From assembly GCA_963724805.1 (NCBI GenBank), contig CAVRWA010000014.1:1116001-1180000 (forward strand): a DNA stretch of 64,000 bases, in the 5' to 3' direction. The translations under genes and the position numbers were made by a program. Of this stretch, positions 61,757-64,000 are shown piece after piece. Position 1 is the stretch's first letter. Every line of letters starts with the position of its first letter. The notes under the pieces are model-generated. The model saw only the letters and a list, made by a program, of their open reading frames with translations, ran no database searches and was not told the DNA's origin. This DNA is from CAVQZA01 sp963724805. GTDB taxonomy: Bacteria; Actinomycetota; Thermoleophilia; Gaiellales; Gaiellaceae.

Positions 61757-62922
61757 TGACCAACCCCCGCTCAGACCTCGCCTCCTATCGCGACCGCTTC
61801 CCGATCCTGGCGGACACGACCTATCTGATCAACCACTCGCTCGGCGCGATGCCGGCGGCGGCAGAGGAGCGGCTCGCGGAGTACGCGCGGACGTGGAAGA
61901 CCCGCGGTGTCCGGGCGTGGGGCGAGGGTTGGTGGACGATGCCGATGGTGGTGGGCGACCAGATCGGCCGCATCGTCGGCGCGCCGGCCGGCTCGACGGT
62001 GATGCACCAGAACGTCGCCGTGGCCGAGGCGATCGTGCGCTCCTGCTTCCGGCCCGAGGGCGTCCGCAACCGCGTCGTGTACGAGGAGGCGAACTTCCCG
62101 TCGGTGCGCTATCTCTGGCAGGCGCAGCCCGACCTCGAGGTCGTGGTCGTCGGCGACGACGTGGCGATCGTCGATGCGCTCGACGAACGCACCCTCCTAG
62201 TCCCGATCAGCCACGTGCTCTTCAAGACGGGAGAGATCCAGGACGTCGAGCCGATCGTGCGGCGCGCGCACGAGGTCGGCGCTGTGGTGATCCTGGACGC
62301 CTACCAGTCGACCGGGATCGTGCCGCTCGACGTCACCGCGCTCGGCGTCGATTTCGCGGTCGGTGGCTCGGTCAAATGGCTCTGCGGCGGGCCGGGGAAC
62401 GGGTGGCTCTACGTCCGCCCTGACCTCGCCGAGCGCCTCGAGCCCGCTTTCACGGGCTGGCAGGCACACGAGGAGCCGTTCGGCTTCGAGCCGGAGATGC
62501 GCTATGCGCAGGGCGCGGCACGGTTCCTCACCGGCACGCCGAACGTGCCGGCGCTCTTCGCCGCTACACCGGGCTACGACCTGATCGAGGAGATCGGGGT
62601 CGAGCGGATCCGTGAGAACTCGCTCCGCCAGACGGATCTCTTGATCGGTCTTGCCGAGGCGGCCGGCTTCGAGGTGCGCTCGCCACGTGAAGCCTCCCGT
62701 CGCGGGGGCACCGTCACCGTCCACGTGCCTCACTTCGAAGCGGTGCATCGTGAGCTCGGCGAGCGGCAGATCGTGTGCGATTTCCGTCCGGGCGCCGGGA
62801 TCAGGCTCGGGCCGCACTACTTCAACAACGACGAGGAGCTCGAGCACGTCGTCGCCCAGATCGGCGAGATCCTCGAGACTGGCGCACACGAGCGCTGGCT
62901 TGGCGCGGCCGCCCGTTTCTGA
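61756..62922 (+). CDS. Kynureninase-like class V PLP enzyme
   Basis: 388 aa from GTG 61756, overlapping the previous stop by one base. Features: FPILADTTYLINHSLGAMPA (substrate loop), WGEGWWTMPMVVGDQIGRIV, ILDAYQSTGIVPLD (PLP Asp) and the Schiff-base Lys in VGGSVKWLCGGPGNGWLYV, the form found in kynureninases rather than cysteine desulfurases (no catalytic Cys loop). No tryptophan-degradation genes accompany it. It closes a four-gene coupled operon. Confidence 0.82.
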   Translation: MTNPRSDLASYRDRFPILADTTYLINHSLGAMPAAAEERLAEYARTWKTRGVRAWGEGWWTMPMVVGDQIGRIVGAPAGSTVMHQNVAVAEAIVRSCFRPEGVRNRVVYEEANFPSVRYLWQAQPDLEVVVVGDDVAIVDALDERTLLVPISHVLFKTGEIQDVEPIVRRAHEVGAVVILDAYQSTGIVPLDVTALGVDFAVGGSVKWLCGGPGNGWLYVRPDLAERLEPAFTGWQAHEEPFGFEPEMRYAQGAARFLTGTPNVPALFAATPGYDLIEEIGVERIRENSLRQTDLLIGLAEAAGFEVRSPREASRRGGTVTVHVPHFEAVHRELGERQIVCDFRPGAGIRLGPHYFNNDEELEHVVAQIGEILETGAHERWLGAAARF

Positions 62923-63023
62923 TCCGGCACGGGTCGGTCACAGACACGTACGTGTTTTCGCGATAGCGTCGATCGTGGGTAAGGCGGGAGGGGTCGGGTC
63001 CCGAGTCTCCCGCGCGTGAATCC

Positions 63024-63801
63024 TTAGCGCTTCGGCTTGGGCCGGCGCAGCTCGTCGAGCAGTTCGGCGACGGGAACCTGCGCGTCGTCGCGGTGGCGTG
63101 TCCAGCGCTCGAGTGACGCGGCGGCCCCGCGGGCGATCCCATCGTCCAGCCCTAGGGCCGCGTGCGTGTCGCCGATCTCGTTCATCTCGGCAGCCCAGCG
63201 CCACGCGCGCGCTGCGGTTCTTCCGATGCGTTCGCGCCCGACGCCCTCTTCTCCGAGCGCATCCTCGAGGCCGTAGGCGCGCGCGACCGCATAGGCCTGA
63301 GCCTCGAGCACCGCCCCGATCTTGTTCCAGCCCGCGAATGCCATCTTCAGCGCCGAGGCGGCGCCGACGCCACCGGGAAGTGGAGTCGGCACGACCGGCT
63401 CGCCGAAGAGCCCGCACGCGAGCTCGACCTCGTCCGGCTCGCCGGAGAGGAAGAGGTGGAGTCCGGTCTTCGCGGTGATCGAGCCGTCGACCGCCCGGTC
63501 GAACAGCGTCGCGATCCGCTCGGCGCGGGCCGGCGAGATCGCGTTTGCGTCGACGTACAGTCCGGCGAAGCCGTATCCGGCCACCGCCCGCGCGACCTCC
63601 TCGGCGAGACCGGGCGGGCAGATGCTCAGCACGACGTCACTGCGGGAGACGAGCTCCGCGACCGTGCCCACGTCCCGGAAGCCCGCGGCTCTCGCCGCCG
63701 TCGCGCCGCTGCGGCCCTCGCTCGCCCACAGCACCTCGCCTTTCACCGCCGTCGCCCACCGCTGCGCCCATCTCGCCCGGGAACAGGAGGCCGACTCGCA
63801 T
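63024..63801 (-). CDS. NAD(P)-dependent 3-hydroxyisobutyrate-dehydrogenase-like protein, one frame disruption
   Basis: About 259 codons. The N-terminus MRVGLLFPGEMGAAVG (Rossmann strand and turn) lies in a different frame from the rest. A single extra base near 63755 separates it from VKGEVLWASEGRSGATAARA, and the total length is one over a multiple of three. The rest has DVVLSICPPGLAEEVARAVA, DGSITAKTGLHLFLSGEPDE and GAASALKMAFAGWNKIGAVL (catalytic Lys region), typical of the beta-hydroxyacid dehydrogenase family. It is convergent with the kynureninase-like operon. Whether the frameshift is real or a sequence error is open. Confidence 0.7.
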
Positions 63802-63876
63802 CGGGCGACTGTACCCCGCGGCTACGGCCGAAAGAGCGTCTTGCCAGCCCACGTCCCCTTTCCTACCCTCGCGGAC

Positions 63877-64000
63877 ATGCAGCGATACCTCCCTGTCGCC
63901 CTCGTGGCAGTCGTTGCTGCGCTTCTCATCGCCGTGCTGCTGCCGCGGCACCACGGTCGCAAAGCCGTTGTCCGCGCCGACCCGACCCTGACGCCCGGAG
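63877..64000 (+). CDS. N-terminus of an exported or membrane-anchored protein (cut by window edge)
   Basis: Only 41 codons are visible. Starting at ATG 63877 it reads MQRYLPVALVAVVAALLIAV and then a charged HHGRK segment and Pro-rich sequence, the look of a signal anchor. Nothing more can be said about the product. Confidence 0.45.
   Translation, partial: MQRYLPVALVAVVAALLIAVLLPRHHGRKAVVRADPTLTPG

Overview
The window comes from a high-GC actinobacterium. Very high GC, frequent GTG/TTG starts, many 4-nt ATGA/GTGA/TTGA gene overlaps, a hopanoid operon and a SARP-type regulator all point to Actinomycetota. The gene mix is compatible with the Thermoleophilia, but that placement is an inference and no rRNA gene is present to test it. 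No tRNA, rRNA, CRISPR array, integrase or transposase was recognised.

Left edge (1-3.4 kb): a truncated hydroxycinnamoyl-CoA hydratase/lyase gene reads out of the window. It is divergent from an unusual ECF sigma factor fused to a zinc-finger anti-sigma domain, a membrane segment and a low-complexity tail. A perfect 13-bp inverted repeat lies between them. A TadG-like pilus-associated protein follows.

Tail-particle island (3.5-26.5 kb, all minus strand): a contiguous contractile phage-tail-like cluster. In transcription order it encodes a terminator/lectin-like protein, sheath, tube, assembly protein, two small proteins, a LysM/circularisation-type adaptor, a tape measure of about 1,165 aa, a large M23 peptidase, a gpD-like hub, a gpV-like spike, a PAAR tip, a gp25-like wedge, gpJ, a wedge protein fused to a beta-propeller, and three fibre/adhesin-like proteins. 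No capsid, portal, terminase or integrase gene is visible, and no AAA+ ATPase typical of extracellular injection systems. It therefore looks like a tailocin-type particle. Single-base frame disruptions cluster in its promoter-proximal half (16.1-25.7 kb). A SARP/BTAD regulator and a protein of unknown function sit just upstream.

Middle (28-47.9 kb): a MarR regulator divergent from a DHA2-type efflux pump; msrA, a primary-type sigma factor and ribosomal protein L31; a DUF5996/zf-UBP pair; a sulfotransferase and an HMG-CoA-lyase-like enzyme. Next is a sulfur-assimilation operon (cysteine-containing leader peptide, sulfite/nitrite reductase, APS reductase, unknown protein, siroheme synthase parts, aminotransferase), then scattered envelope genes. 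A copA-csoR copper operon with a recognisable CsoR box and an M29 aminopeptidase close this part.

Right (48-64 kb): a tightly coupled hopanoid operon (hpnC-hpnD-hpnE-shc-hpnH-hpnG-ispH) that makes squalene, cyclises it to hopene and starts side-chain extension, with IspH supplying isoprenoid precursors. A YjbQ-like gene, small membrane proteins and a CopC-CopD fusion follow. A four-gene metabolic operon comes next (epimerase, ornithine-cyclodeaminase-like, citrate-synthase-like, kynureninase-like), then a frameshifted dehydrogenase and a truncated exported protein.

A structured element of about 105 nt occurs twice on the same strand, at 7.1 kb inside the tail island and at 55.2 kb after ispH. 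Its base-pairing changes between copies look compensatory.
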